The position numbers were made by a program, and so were the translations under genes. From CBFFRJ01 sp051486985 (GTDB lineage Bacteria; Pseudomonadota; Gammaproteobacteria; Enterobacterales; Enterobacteriaceae): a stretch of DNA of 30,529 nucleotides. The notes beneath the pieces are model-generated. The model was not told the DNA's origin and searched no databases. It worked only from the letters and a program-made list of their open reading frames with translations. Shown one piece after another: positions 1 through 7,308 of the stretch (position 1 is the first letter of the stretch; each line of letters begins with the position of its first letter). Location of the stretch: the NCBI RefSeq assembly GCF_051486985.1, contig NZ_JAHVDV010000043.1:1-30529 (forward strand). Direction: 5' to 3'.

Positions 1-170
1 CACCACCCTGGCGACCCGGGCTCCCGGCCAGGAAAATCGCCGCTTCGCGGTTCACGACGCTTAATCCTTCAGGCTTATCGGGGACGGGCGGAGGAAACCT
101 CCCTGTAAAGCCGCCCTCGCCGCGCATCCCTGCGCGGCGCCCCGGCCTTNCGGATACGCGTCGTCGATTT
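1..170. repeat. GC-rich enterobacterial intergenic repeat-like block
   Basis: This is a GC-rich stretch with no convincing gene. It contains a perfect 9-bp hairpin, CGCCGCGCA (118-126) and TGCGCGGCG (131-139), around a TCCC loop. From memory, its style resembles multicopy intergenic repeats scattered through Enterobacter and Klebsiella genomes, which are often mis-annotated as short basic, proline- and arginine-rich ORFs. The N at position 150, ten bases beyond the hairpin, fits a sequencing or assembly gap at a repeat. Copy number cannot be seen from one window. Confidence 0.4.
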
Positions 171-273
171 TCAGCCGGACCTGGTCATCGCTGCGACGGT
201 TTTACTCTCATTGAGCAATGCTATCGCTGTAAAACGTGAGGGAGAGAAGCACTGACAAACCGCACAAAACGAT

Positions 274-310
274 CCCCTCGCCCCTCCGGGGAGAGGGTCA
301 GGGTGAGGGG
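274..310. repeat. Short palindromic CCCCTC...GAGGGG dispersed repeat
   Basis: The outer arms CCCCTCGCCC (274-283) and GGGTGAGGGG (301-310) pair over 10 positions, one of them a G-T pair. The inner part is also G/C-rich and can fold. The sequence matches, from memory, a short repeat found many times between genes in enterobacterial genomes. It could act as a weak bidirectional terminator for a gene to the left of the window; no T-run follows it on the + strand. Confidence 0.5.
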
Positions 311-1042
311 AACATGCAGCGCTGATAGTCAGTCTGCTGCCCTTGATTTAGGGATTTAACGAGCGTTACTGAAGTCGTGCCCTTGCCAGTAAAGCGAGCG
401 AGTTCACCCCTGACTGGCTACCAGCCGCAGCCTTGCCCGTCGGGTCGTTAATCGTGGATTTGTGGTAAAAATGACATACAAAATTGGACGCCAGGCCATA
501 TACCCCTCCTTAGTTAAATACAATCCTGGATTTTCCTGACCATTCTCACTCTCAAACTAAAGTGCGAATTTGTTCAGGTCAACTCATTCTCAGAAATTAC
601 ATTTAACATCAGGCGACAACTTCAAATATACATGGTTCGACCGACAGAATCGATTAACTAAAATTAAATCTATAACGTAATCAACGTTTAAAATAGAGGA
701 TGTGCGATTCCAAAGGTCTCAAGGTAATTAAAGCACCGGCGGCAAAATCCCGACCCAGGAATATTCGCATTAGTATACCGGTATTTATTTTTAATATTCC
801 TTTTTGGCGTGGACATTATGCTTCGCCAGTGGAAAAAATTTCACTCAGGTCCCTATTTTATCAAGTTCCCCCTTATTTAACGCCACCTTAGGCCCTGCGA
901 TGGCAGACGGCTTACTGGTTTTCACCATGAAAGCGCACGCTGCACCAGCCGCTGACAGGTCACGGTGCATTCTCTGGCCGGTTTGCTGGTAATCCTCTGC
1001 AAAAGATCAACAACCCAATGAATTATGAGGATAAAGCGATTG
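311..1042. other. Long non-coding stretch upstream of the ethanolamine operon
   Basis: No believable gene is present here. Small open frames exist (for example at 700-891) but lack properly spaced ribosome sites and coding character. Base composition drops to AT-rich between about 480 and 880. Features seen are an AACGT/ACGTT inverted repeat near 675-690, TTTCA/TGAAA (920-924/928-932), and TGCACC/GGTGCA (941-946/964-969). The last lies about 75-100 bases upstream of the sigma-54 promoter, where an activator would be expected to bind. Confidence 0.5.
941..969. promoter_or_regulatory. Candidate activator-binding inverted repeat upstream of sigma-54 promoter
   Basis: TGCACC (941-946) and GGTGCA (964-969) form a perfect 6-bp inverted repeat with a 17-base spacer. 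The half-sites resemble those of NtrC sites (TGCAC...GTGCA), but the spacing is about one helical turn longer than the classic 17-bp NtrC box. It may therefore be bound by a different enhancer-binding protein, or be two half-sites. The distance to the -24/-12 element suits an enhancer. This is inference from position and sequence only. Confidence 0.3.
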
Positions 1043-1058
1043 TGGCATCGCCTTTGCA
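1043..1058 (+). promoter_or_regulatory. Sigma-54 (-24/-12) promoter of eat-eutBC
   Basis: The sequence TGGCAT-N5-TTGCA has the invariant GG (1044-1045) and GC (1056-1057) separated by exactly 10 bases, as in the consensus TGGCAC-N5-TTGCA, with one mismatch in the TGGCAC part. Transcription would start near 1069, about 29 bases before the eat start codon at 1098. Sigma-54 control fits ethanolamine ammonia-lyase releasing ammonia as a nitrogen source. It differs from the EutR/B12 control of the long eut microcompartment operon. Confidence 0.7.
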
Positions 1059-1097
1059 ATTCCTTCTGCACTCTGTTTATTGGCGAGGCAGTAGAAG

Positions 1098-2477
1098 ATG
1101 ACCACCGAATCAACCACACTAAAAAGAACGCTCGGCAGCTTCCGTTTATGGGGTATTGCCGTTGGCCTGGTAATCTCAGGAGAATATTTCGGCTGGAGTT
1201 ATGGCTGGTCCCAGGCAGGCACGCTGGGCTTTCTGATTGTCGCCCTGGCGATAGCCGCCATGTATTGCGCCTTTATTTTTAGCTTTACCGAACTGACCAC
1301 CGCAATCCCTCATGCGGGCGGCCCTTTCGCTTATGCTTATCGGGCTTTCGGGCCGACCGGGGGTTTCATTGCCGGTTTCGCGACCCTGATAGAATTTGTT
1401 TTTGCGCCACCGGCCATCGCAATGGCAATCGGGGCTTATCTTAATGTTCAGTTTCCCTCACTTGATCCTAAATGGGTGGCCTGTGGGGCATACGTCATAT
1501 TTATGACGCTAAATATTCTCGGCGTAGGTATTGCCGCTACGTTTGAGTTAATTGTCACTCTGTTGGCCATCTTTGAACTGCTGGTCTTTATGGGCGTCGT
1601 GGCACCGGGTTTTTCCTGGGATAATTTCACCGCCAACGGCTGGGCGGGTGCCGACAACTTCAGCGGGCTGGCGCTGCCGGGGATGTTCGCAGCAATTCCG
1701 TTTGCTATCTGGTTTTTTCTCGCGATTGAAGGCGCGTCGATGGCGGCAGAAGAAGCGAAAGATCCGCAGCGTACCATTCCCCGCGCCCTGGGCGGCGGCA
1801 TTCTGACGCTAACCGTTCTGGCGGTAGGCGTAATGATGTTTGCCGGTGGTGTGGGCGACTGGCGCACCCTGTCAAACATCAACGATCCCCTGCCCCAGGC
1901 AATGAAAGTGGTGGTGGGTGACAGCAGCGGCTGGCTGCATATGCTGGTCTGGCTGGGGCTGTTTGGCCTGGTGGCGTCATTTCATGGCATCATCATGGGT
2001 TACTCGCGCCAGATCTACTCGCTGGCACGCGCAGGCTATCTGCCCGCACCGCTGGCAACTCTGAATCGCAAAACCCGCACCCCGCATCTCGCCATCCTGG
2101 CAGGTGGCGTGGTGGGTATTGCCGCTATCTTCTCCGATTCGATCATTACCATCAGTGGTATGCCGCTCACCGCCTGCATTGTGACGATGTCGGTATTCGG
2201 CGCTATTGTTATGTATATCACCTCGATGGCGGCACTGTTTAAGCTGCGCCGCAGCGAACCCAACCTTACGCGCCCGTTTAAAGCGCCGCTGTTTCCGATC
2301 GCCCCGGCGTTTGCCCTGGGCATGGCGGTACTCTGTCTGGTGGCGATGGTCTGGTACAACACGCTGCTGGCGCTGATTTTCGCGCTGATGATGCTCGGCG
2401 GTTATCTGTGGTTCCGTAAAACGGCAACGGCCCGTGAACGCGCCGCACCCGACCCGCAACTGCGTGTACTCTCCTGA
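1098..2477 (+). CDS. eat: Ethanolamine permease (APC family)
   Basis: This 459-residue inner-membrane protein has about 12 hydrophobic segments and belongs to the amino acid-polyamine-organocation transporters. The N-terminal stretch around residues 10-35 (GIAVGLVISGEYFGW) is characteristic of Eat permeases, and AEEAKDPQRTIPRA near residue 217 is a typical APC cytoplasmic loop. It imports ethanolamine for the ammonia-lyase encoded immediately downstream; eutB starts 9 bases after its stop, so the genes form one operon. The start is ATG 1098, with a modest AGG 9 bases upstream and a sigma-54 promoter at 1043-1058. Eat-eutBC without shell proteins is the arrangement known in Pseudomonas and Acinetobacter, used for nitrogen or carbon from ethanolamine. 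Confidence 0.9.
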   Translation: MTTESTTLKRTLGSFRLWGIAVGLVISGEYFGWSYGWSQAGTLGFLIVALAIAAMYCAFIFSFTELTTAIPHAGGPFAYAYRAFGPTGGFIAGFATLIEFVFAPPAIAMAIGAYLNVQFPSLDPKWVACGAYVIFMTLNILGVGIAATFELIVTLLAIFELLVFMGVVAPGFSWDNFTANGWAGADNFSGLALPGMFAAIPFAIWFFLAIEGASMAAEEAKDPQRTIPRALGGGILTLTVLAVGVMMFAGGVGDWRTLSNINDPLPQAMKVVVGDSSGWLHMLVWLGLFGLVASFHGIIMGYSRQIYSLARAGYLPAPLATLNRKTRTPHLAILAGGVVGIAAIFSDSIITISGMPLTACIVTMSVFGAIVMYITSMAALFKLRRSEPNLTRPFKAPLFPIAPAFALGMAVLCLVAMVWYNTLLALIFALMMLGGYLWFRKTATARERAAPDPQLRVLS

Positions 2478-2486
2478 GGAGACGGA

Positions 2487-3875
2487 ATGTATAAGACCAC
2501 TCTGGCGCACCGGGTCTACCGGTTCGCCAGCTTAAAAGAGCTGATGGCTAAGGCCTCCCCGGCCCGCTCCGGGGATGTGCTGGCCGGCGTGGCTGCGCAG
2601 TCGGCTGAAGAACGCATGGCCGCTAAAATGGCGCTCGCCGCGCTGCCATTGCGTGACATTCTCGAAAATCCACTTATTCCCTATGAAGACGATGAAGTCA
2701 CCCGCCTTATCATCGATACGCACAATACGGCGGCCTTTCACGCCATCAGCCACCTGACGGTGGGCGATTTTCGCGACTGGCTGCTGGCTGACGCCACGGA
2801 CAGCACGGTGCTGCGCGACGTTGCTTGTGCCATTACCCCGGAAATGGCCGCCGCGGTCAGCAAGCTGATGCGTAATCAGGATTTGATTCTGGCAGCCAGC
2901 AAGTGCAGCGTCGTAACCCGTTTTCGTAATAGCATCGGTCTGCCCGGTCACCTCAGCGTGCGGCTACAGCCTAACCACCCGACAGATGATCTCAAAGGCA
3001 TCGCTGCCAGTATGCTTGATGGGTTGCTCTATGGTGCCGGCGACGCGGTGGTGGGGATTAATCCGGCCAGCGACAGCCTGCCGGTGCTGGACAGGCTCAA
3101 CCATATGATGGACGACATCATTACCCGCTTTAGCATTCCGACCCAGTCCTGCGTGCTGACCCATGTGACCAATACCCTCCAACTGATCGAACGCGGATCG
3201 CCGGTAGATCTGGTCTTCCAGTCGGTGGCTGGTACCGAGGCGGCTAACAGCGGTTTTGGCATCAATCTGGCGATGCTTAAAGAGGCGCAGGAGGCGGCGC
3301 TAAGTCTTAAACGCGGCACCCTCGGCAACAACGTGATGTATTTTGAAACCGGCCAGGGCAGTTGCCTGTCGGCTAACGCTCATTACGACGTGGACCAGCA
3401 AACCTGCGAGGCGCGCGCCTACGCCGTGGCACGCCATTTCAGTCCGCTGCTGGTCAATACGGTGGTGGGGTTTATCGGGCCGGAGTATCTCTATGACGGC
3501 AAGCAGATCATTCGCGCCGGGCTGGAAGATCACTTCTGCGGCAAGCTGATGGGGCTGCCGATTGGCTGCGACGTCTGCTACACCAACCATGCAGAAGCCG
3601 ATCAGGACGACATGGACACCCTGCTCACCCTGTTGTGTAACGCCGGGCTGACCTTCCTGATTGGCGTGCCGGGTGCGGATGACATCATGCTCAACTATCA
3701 GAGCACCTCTTTTCATGACGCACTCTATGCTCGCCGCCTGCTGGGGCTGAAGCATGCCCCGGAATTCGCCGACTGGTTAACCCGCATGCAGATCATTGAT
3801 GCGCACGGACAGCTCCGTCTGACCGGCGTTAACCATCCGCTACTCAGCGCCCTGCCACATGGAGCACTCGCATGA
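2487..3875 (+). CDS. eutB: Ethanolamine ammonia-lyase, large subunit
   Basis: This 462-residue catalytic subunit of the adenosylcobalamin-dependent ammonia-lyase converts ethanolamine to acetaldehyde and ammonia in the cytoplasm. Length matches the family (about 453). Recognisable elements are RSGDVLAGVAA near residue 27, RLQPN at 159-163 (substrate-binding Arg and Gln), FETGQGS at 286-292 with Glu287, VVGFIGPEYLY near 326, and GCDVCYTNHAEADQ from 360 with Asp362. All key residues appear intact. A strong GAGGAG lies 7 bases before the ATG. The sequence differs noticeably from the E. coli microcompartment EutB, consistent with a second, independent eut lineage. It needs vitamin B12 and, unless housed elsewhere, a separate acetaldehyde-using enzyme, none of which is in this window. 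Confidence 0.95.
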   Translation: MYKTTLAHRVYRFASLKELMAKASPARSGDVLAGVAAQSAEERMAAKMALAALPLRDILENPLIPYEDDEVTRLIIDTHNTAAFHAISHLTVGDFRDWLLADATDSTVLRDVACAITPEMAAAVSKLMRNQDLILAASKCSVVTRFRNSIGLPGHLSVRLQPNHPTDDLKGIAASMLDGLLYGAGDAVVGINPASDSLPVLDRLNHMMDDIITRFSIPTQSCVLTHVTNTLQLIERGSPVDLVFQSVAGTEAANSGFGINLAMLKEAQEAALSLKRGTLGNNVMYFETGQGSCLSANAHYDVDQQTCEARAYAVARHFSPLLVNTVVGFIGPEYLYDGKQIIRAGLEDHFCGKLMGLPIGCDVCYTNHAEADQDDMDTLLTLLCNAGLTFLIGVPGADDIMLNYQSTSFHDALYARRLLGLKHAPEFADWLTRMQIIDAHGQLRLTGVNHPLLSALPHGALA

Positions 3876-4651
3876 ATCCACCTGATGCATGGACCCTGCT
3901 GCGTGAATTTACCGATGCCCGCATAGCACTTGGGCGCAGTGGCGCCAGCCTTCCCACCCAGGAAGTGCTGAACTTCGGCCTCGCCCATGCGCAGGCCCGG
4001 GACGCCATCCACCAGCCGTTTGACAGTGAAAGTCTTGCCCGACAGCTTCAGGCGCTGGGCCTGGAAACCCTGGAGGCACACAGTGCCGCAACGGACCGGC
4101 ATATCTACCTTAACCGCCCGGATCTGGGGCGCAGGCTCAGCGACGAAAGCCGCGCTGAACTGGCTGCCAGCCGCATCCCCCCGCACGATCTGCTGCTGGT
4201 CATTGGCGACGGGCTCTCTTCCCACGCGGTGCAACGTCAGTCGCTGGGGCTGATTACCGCCCTGTTACCCTATCTGCAAACGCTGGGACTCTCTCATGGC
4301 CCGGTGGTGCTGGCACACCAGTCCCGCGTTGCGCTGGGCGATGACATCGGCGAAACCCTCAACAGCAAAGCGGTCGCTATGCTTATCGGTGAGCGCCCTG
4401 GTCTCTCCTCGCCGGACAGTCTGGGGGTTTATTTGACGTGGAAGCCAGAGCGCAAGCGACTAGAGTCAGAGCGTAACTGCATCTCCAACATCCGCCCGGA
4501 AGGGCTCAATTTTGAGGCCGCCGCCTTTAAGCTCGCCTGGCTGCTGGAACAGGCCTTTTTACGCAGGCTGACCGGCGTAAAACTGAAAGACGAGAGTGAC
4601 AATCCGGCGCTGCACGACCGGGTTAAACCGCGTATCGCCCTGCCCCGTTAA
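3872..4651 (+). CDS. eutC: Ethanolamine ammonia-lyase, small subunit
   Basis: This 259-residue small subunit completes the B12-binding site of ethanolamine ammonia-lyase. It overlaps eutB by 4 bases (ATGA), indicating translational coupling and matched subunit amounts. Family hallmarks are RIALGRSGASLPTQE near residue 17, VIGDGLSSHAVQ near residue 110, and RNCISNIRPEGL near residue 206. At 259 residues it is shorter than E. coli EutC (295), mainly at the N-terminus, as in the short-operon type. A terminator follows at 4664-4694, so the metabolic operon is eat-eutB-eutC. Confidence 0.95.
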   Translation: MNPPDAWTLLREFTDARIALGRSGASLPTQEVLNFGLAHAQARDAIHQPFDSESLARQLQALGLETLEAHSAATDRHIYLNRPDLGRRLSDESRAELAASRIPPHDLLLVIGDGLSSHAVQRQSLGLITALLPYLQTLGLSHGPVVLAHQSRVALGDDIGETLNSKAVAMLIGERPGLSSPDSLGVYLTWKPERKRLESERNCISNIRPEGLNFEAAAFKLAWLLEQAFLRRLTGVKLKDESDNPALHDRVKPRIALPR

Positions 4652-4663
4652 CTCCCCTGATAC

Positions 4664-4694
4664 CGCGTTTTACCGCAAGGCAGAACGCGTTTTT
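4664..4694 (+). terminator. Terminator after eutC
   Basis: CGCGTT (4664-4669) pairs with AACGCG (4684-4689), and TTTTT (4690-4694) follows. It sits 12 bases after the eutC stop and before the next gene's ribosome site, so it may be partial and allow some read-through. Confidence 0.6.
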
Positions 4695-4736
4695 CTGTTC
4701 CATACTCTTAACATCTTGTCTGATGGAGAGAGCAAG

Positions 4737-5246
4737 GTGAAAGAGCACCATGAGCCTGTCTATTCTCACCCTGTAAAAGAAAATCCTTTCTGGCTACGTG
4801 CTGAAGCCCGCATTCAGAAGTACGGTGCGCTTCTGCTTATGCTGATTGTCCTTGCCGCGCTTGGCGGCCTGTTTTCGGAAGGTTATCTCAGCGACGCGAC
4901 GGCCCGGAACCACAACGGGCAGATAGCGGCCACCTATCAGCGCTTTGGTCGTCTGCAAAGTGACACCAGCATGCGGGTAAGCGTTAAGGTGCCGCAGCAG
5001 GAGAGAGTGGTCATTACGCTCGGCGGCGACTTTATGCAAGGCTACGAAATCCGCACCTTACAGCCGCAACCGTCGGCAATGTCCAGTCAGAATGGCGCAC
5101 TGCGACTGGAGTATAACAATGTCTATCCAGGCACTACCTTTACCCTCTGGCTGGGCCTTACGCCACTGGCCCCCGGCAGCATGACCTCACAAATCGACGT
5201 GGACGGTTTACCCGGCATCACACTCTGGCAATTTATCTATCCCTGA
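4737..5246 (+). CDS. Membrane-anchored protein of unknown function
   Basis: I do not recognise this family. The protein is 169 residues from a GTG start at 4737, chosen because GGAGAG (4725-4730) lies 6 bases upstream; the open frame extends further left but without a ribosome site. Residues 1-30 are hydrophilic, a single hydrophobic segment lies near 33-52 (ALLLMLIVLAALGGLF), and the rest is soluble with many beta-strand-like stretches, probably exposed to the periplasm. It is followed 10 bases later by a DUF421 membrane protein, and the pair looks like an operon. This pairing suggests a two-component envelope assembly, but its function is unknown. Confidence 0.75.
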   Translation: MKEHHEPVYSHPVKENPFWLRAEARIQKYGALLLMLIVLAALGGLFSEGYLSDATARNHNGQIAATYQRFGRLQSDTSMRVSVKVPQQERVVITLGGDFMQGYEIRTLQPQPSAMSSQNGALRLEYNNVYPGTTFTLWLGLTPLAPGSMTSQIDVDGLPGITLWQFIYP

Positions 5247-5256
5247 GGATGACAAT

Positions 5257-5697
5257 ATGGAAATGGTCTTGCGGGCTGTCGCCGTTTATCTGGTACTGAT
5301 GGTGGTGTTTAAAATTGCCGGGCGCCGGGCCTTACTACAAATGACCTCGTTTGATCTGATTTTGCTGCTCATCATCAGCGAGGCCACCCAGCAGGCGCTG
5401 TTGGGAAGCGATTTTTCAGTCACCGGTGCGGCATTGACCATTATCACCCTGGTGGTGGTCGACATTTTGTTCGGCCTGGTCAAACGGTATATCCACAATG
5501 CGGAGGACGCGATTGATGGCGCGCCGGTGGTGCTGGTGGAAAATGGTCAGTTGCTGATGAAAAAGATGAAAGACGCTGACATCAGTTATGACGACATCAT
5601 GGTGTCAGCCCGTAATAATCAGGGCGTTGATAAACTTGATGACATAAAGTACGCCATCCTGGAGCGCAACGGGCATATTTCAATCATTACTAAATAA
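5257..5697 (+). CDS. DUF421 (YetF-like) membrane protein
   Basis: This 146-residue protein has three N-terminal hydrophobic segments (about 1-20, 29-47, 52-72) and a soluble C-terminal domain (75-146). The motifs GRRALLQMTSFDLILLLIISE (first 20 residues from about 22) and DGAPVVLVENGQLL near residue 89 identify the DUF421/YetF family. The domain binds no known ligand with certainty; related Bacillus proteins have been linked to spore or membrane traits. The ATG is preceded by GAGGATG with good spacing. It is likely co-transcribed with the preceding 169-residue gene. AAATAAGCTTATTT, a 14-bp palindrome (5692-5705), covers its stop codon and may help end transcription. Confidence 0.85.
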   Translation: MEMVLRAVAVYLVLMVVFKIAGRRALLQMTSFDLILLLIISEATQQALLGSDFSVTGAALTIITLVVVDILFGLVKRYIHNAEDAIDGAPVVLVENGQLLMKKMKDADISYDDIMVSARNNQGVDKLDDIKYAILERNGHISIITK

Positions 5698-5733
5698 GCT
5701 TATTTTTCATAACAAACCGTCATGGGAGCAAGA

Positions 5734-5826
5734 ATGACTTTACTCTCTGCCCGGCGTTTCCGCCATGACGGCACGTATAGGCATTTATCTCTCCTGCTTA
5801 AAATTAAATTCAAAATGTTAACTTAA
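5734..5826 (+). CDS. Possible 30-residue small ORF
   Basis: An ATG at 5734 with GGGAG (5724-5728) 5 bases upstream opens 30 codons ending TAA (5824-5826). The product would be basic, with a short hydrophobic LSLLLKIKF stretch. One arm of the 9-bp inverted repeat 5717-5771 ends at its ribosome site and the other lies inside it, so folding could hide the ribosome site. I recognise no homologue. It could be chance; ribosome spacing is the only support. Confidence 0.2.
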   Translation: MTLLSARRFRHDGTYRHLSLLLKIKFKMLT

Positions 5827-6237
5827 TTGTAGTAAAAGCCCGTTAATCATTGTGATCCCACACTCAAAAATGAATTTAAGACCTTTCGCATCCGCAGACT
5901 GCTTTCAGCGAGCTAAATACCTGGAGCGCGTTTAAAATAGACTATTTTCTGAAATACGATCCCGATCACAATTAAATAAAACATTTAAAAACGAAGAATT
6001 ATACATATTTTATTTTAACATATCGCGTTACCAACCTATTTTAGCTAACAACCGATTGACGCCAATGCACACGTGTGCATAAATTAACTCACTTCAACAA
6101 AATCATCTAAATCAGCAACAGACGATGTTATTTAAGGTTATTAAAATGGCTAACATTTTTGAGCACCCTGGATATTGCATCAGGCAATGCGCACCCTACC
6201 CGCTTAATCCAGCGGCATAAATCGCATATTTACGACG

Positions 6238-6255
6238 TTTTTAACGCGTTTAAAA
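6238..6255. promoter_or_regulatory. Candidate LacI-family operator
   Basis: TTTTTAACGCGTTTAAAA is a palindrome centred on CGCG with one mismatched pair. LacI-family proteins usually bind palindromes with a central CG. The site ends 24 bases before the kinase start (6280), a typical repressor position, and a LacI-family gene sits at the far end of the operon. The link to that regulator is inference. Confidence 0.4.
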
Positions 6256-6279
6256 AACCATTTAATGGCAGGTACAGGC

Positions 6280-7308
6280 ATGGACACAGGTTTTAACGAT
6301 CTTGCAGCCAGTCAGGAGGCAATACGTGAGGTTTTGCTTCCTATGGGGTTAATTCACGAACACGACACCCTGCGTGTAACGCCATTAACAGGCGGTGTCT
6401 CTTCGACGATTTTAAAGATAAGCGTCGGCGACCACCATTTCTGCCTCAAGCAGGCCTTGCCCAAACTGAAGGTGGCAAAATCATGGCACGCCCCGCTTGA
6501 ACGCGTTTTTGCAGAAATAGACTGGATGAAAACCGTAGCGCAAATCGCCCCGGATGCCGTACCGCATATTCAGGGCGTCGACAGAAGCGCGCTCTGCTTT
6601 GTGATGGATTATTTACCGGCAGAGCACTTTGCCAACTGGAAAGCGCAGTTATTACAGGGCGAAATTGATGCAGAGTTTGCCGGCCTGATGGGTAGCCTGC
6701 TGGGCCATATTCATCAGCAAACCGCAAAAAACAGTGAACTGGCAAAGATCTTTGCCTGGGACGACAACTTCTTTTCGCTACGCCTGGACCCCTACCTCGG
6801 GGAAATTGCCCGCGTTTATCCCCAGTACGCTGGTTTTATTCAATCGGTATGCGAAAGAACGCAGTCAACAAAGCTGGCGCTGGTGCATGGGGATATCAGT
6901 CCGAAAAATATCCTGCGCGGGCCAAAAGGGCCGGTCATTCTCGATGCGGAGTGCGCCTGGTACGGCGATCCGGCATTTGATCTGGCATTTTGCTTAAACC
7001 ATTTCTTGTTAAAAACCCTTGTTACCGCAAGCCAGGCAGTGCAGGAACAGTTGCTCCTTTGTTTCGACACGCTCACACAACACTATTTCAACTGCGTGAC
7101 ATGGGAACCTGCTACCGCCTGTGAAACCCGCGTCGCCACGTTATTACCCTGCCTGATTCTGGCGCGGGTCGATGGCAAATCTCCCGTTGAATATTTTACC
7201 GAAACTCAGGCGCAAGCCGCGCGCCGTATCAGTTGCGCATTGCTGGAACGTCAGTTTACCCAGCTCAAAGACATCACATCATTCTGGAAGAAGGAGATCG
7301 GGTTATGA
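6280..7308 (+). CDS. APH/choline-kinase-fold phosphotransferase
   Basis: This 342-residue cytoplasmic kinase has the aminoglycoside-phosphotransferase fold. The catalytic loop HGDISPKN lies near residues 203-210 and the metal-binding ILDAEC (Asp222) follows; CLKQ near residue 54 probably supplies the ATP-binding lysine. Such kinases phosphorylate small alcohols or sugars (choline, methylthioribose, homoserine, antibiotics). As the first gene of a catabolic operon, and overlapping the enolase-like gene by 4 bases, it most likely phosphorylates the operon's substrate rather than an antibiotic. ATG 6280 is preferred over ATG 6265 because GCAGG lies 7 bases before it and nothing suitable precedes 6265. 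The true substrate is unknown. Confidence 0.85.
   Translation: MDTGFNDLAASQEAIREVLLPMGLIHEHDTLRVTPLTGGVSSTILKISVGDHHFCLKQALPKLKVAKSWHAPLERVFAEIDWMKTVAQIAPDAVPHIQGVDRSALCFVMDYLPAEHFANWKAQLLQGEIDAEFAGLMGSLLGHIHQQTAKNSELAKIFAWDDNFFSLRLDPYLGEIARVYPQYAGFIQSVCERTQSTKLALVHGDISPKNILRGPKGPVILDAECAWYGDPAFDLAFCLNHFLLKTLVTASQAVQEQLLLCFDTLTQHYFNCVTWEPATACETRVATLLPCLILARVDGKSPVEYFTETQAQAARRISCALLERQFTQLKDITSFWKKEIGL

Larger units (their letters stand above)
5698..6264. other. AT-rich intergenic region, likely control region of the catabolic operon
   Basis: This is about 570 bases without a confident gene. It contains a 9-bp inverted repeat, CCGTCATGG (5717-5725) and CCATGACGG (5763-5771). A 15-bp palindrome, AAAATAG-A-CTATTTT, lies at 5934-5948, and a CG-centred near-palindrome lies at 6238-6255. 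Several AT-rich stretches could hold promoters, but no -35/-10 pair is convincing by eye. A possible 30-codon ORF is listed separately. Confidence 0.5.

Noticed and set aside
700..891. Open frame of 63 codons in the AT-rich region before eat
   Set aside because: The AGAGG directly abuts the ATG, composition is not coding-like, and the product has no recognisable features.
5850..5875. TGTGATCCCACACTC as a possible CRP box
   Set aside because: The left half is good, but the right half does not match TCACA at the required spacing.
6070..6095. CRP-like site (TGTG...TCAC) upstream of the catabolic operon
   Set aside because: The half-sites are separated by too many bases for the TGTGA-N6-TCACA arrangement.
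6280..7308. Aminoglycoside-resistance gene
   Set aside because: The APH fold is shared by many metabolic kinases; operon context and overlap with the enolase gene point to metabolism, and no specific resistance-enzyme similarity is recognised.
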